From: Nitrospira sp.
GTDB lineage: Bacteria; Nitrospirota; Nitrospiria; Nitrospirales; Nitrospiraceae
Assembly: GCA_025363325.1 (NCBI GenBank)
Contig: JANYEF010000411.1
Location: forward strand, 1-6,570
Direction: 5' to 3'
DNA: 6,570 nucleotides
The notes beneath the pieces are model-generated. The model made no database searches. It saw only the letters and a list, made by a program, of their open reading frames with translations, and was not told the DNA's origin. Each line of letters starts with the position of its first letter. Positions within the stretch are counted from its first letter, which is position 1. This document shows positions 6,482 to 6,570 of the stretch, in pieces. Made by a program: the position numbers and the translations under genes.

Positions 6482-6529
6482 TTTCTTCTTCGATGTGCAC
6501 GCCTCCACTTATGTGCGATAATGACCTCT

Positions 6530-6570
6530 ATGTTTCTGAAACGTTGGCTGGTTGGCGATCCGCTCAAGAG
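6530..6570 (+). CDS. Probable APC-family permease, first 13 codons (cut by window edge)
   Basis: The frame starting at the ATG reads MFLKRWLVGDPLK and runs off the right edge. The pattern L-K-R-x-L-x-G-x-P-L is how many APC-superfamily amino-acid or cation permeases begin, ahead of a first membrane helix, and this is the only basis for the call. An in-frame ATG at 6521 (adding MTS) is an alternative start. Neither start has a clear Shine-Dalgarno sequence. The gene is divergent from the oxidase, and nothing suggests a shared function. With so few codons, both the existence of the gene and its family are uncertain. Confidence 0.45.
   Translation, partial: MFLKRWLVGDPLK

Larger units (their letters stand above)
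6239..6529. other. Intergenic region between divergent genes
   Basis: About 290 bases with no convincing gene. The longest minus-strand frame here (64 codons, 6373-6567) is rich in Arg and Ser, lacks a ribosome binding site and resembles no family I know. The stretch next to the oxidase is AT-richer than the coding DNA, as expected for a promoter. It holds TATAAA on the minus strand (6266-6271), a TTGACT box (6371-6376), an imperfect palindrome (6325-6345) and a stem-loop (6420-6481). Promoters for both divergent genes must lie here or within the coding edges. Confidence 0.7.

Noticed and set aside
6454..6490. Glycine-riboswitch-like string on the minus strand (CTCTCAGGCA near 6472-6481).
   Set aside because: The conserved GCCGAAGG-type core should precede this string and is missing; the GCCGAAAG found lies on the wrong side, and the downstream gene is not glycine-related.
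6373..6567. Minus-strand 64-codon frame as a small gene upstream of the oxidase.
   Set aside because: Arg/Ser-rich composition, no ribosome binding site and no family resemblance; it also overlaps the divergent permease-like start.
1..6570. CRISPR arrays, tRNA or rRNA genes, insertion sequences, or attachment sites.
   Set aside because: No regularly spaced direct repeats, cloverleaf-type sequences, transposase motifs or terminal inverted repeats were seen on reading both strands.

Overview
The window carries a short minus-strand block of secreted, copper-type proteins from a GC-rich Gram-negative bacterium. At the right edge is the first part of an unrelated, divergent plus-strand gene. Protein style (a very large Sec-exported multicopper oxidase, plus small exported cupredoxin-like proteins ending in a carboxypeptidase-regulatory-type fold) and overall composition suggest Nitrospirota, most likely Nitrospira or a relative. 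That assignment rests on remembered family resemblance, not on a search.

Layout by position. 1-289 (minus): N-terminal part of an exported protein that runs off the left edge. 300-1208 (minus): a complete 302-residue paralogue of it, with a candidate type 1 copper site. 1209-1351: intergenic, with a strong Rho-independent terminator (1275-1308) for the gene to its right. 1352-6214 (minus): one giant multicopper oxidase of 1,620 residues filling about three quarters of the window. 6215-6529: intergenic, with an excellent ribosome binding site for the oxidase, weak promoter candidates, an imperfect palindrome and a structured stem-loop. 6530-6570 (plus): the first 13 codons of what looks like an APC-family permease.

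The oxidase is the centrepiece. It reads as six cupredoxin domains made by triplication of a two-domain unit. Its single complete set of type 1/2/3 copper ligands appears in the order L3-L4 (domain 2) then L1-L2 (domain 3), instead of the usual L1-L2-L3-L4. A six-domain ring of the ceruloplasmin kind could accommodate this if the trinuclear cluster sits at the domain 2/3 interface rather than the domain 6/1 interface. A roughly 90-residue beta-rich insertion separates L1 from L2, and an acidic run lies just before L1. Size and ligand order recall the bacterial Mn(II) oxidases MofA (Leptothrix) and MnxG (Bacillus), so a periplasmic or outer-surface metal oxidase is the best guess. Mn, Fe(II), Cu(I) and organic substrates cannot be told apart from sequence alone.

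The two small paralogues lie directly downstream on the same strand. They carry cupredoxin-style ligands and a His-rich loop, and could act as copper donors, electron-transfer partners or metal-binding accessories of the oxidase. The terminator between them and the oxidase means they are at least partly transcribed separately. The two small genes are closely packed (10-25 bases apart) and probably co-transcribed.
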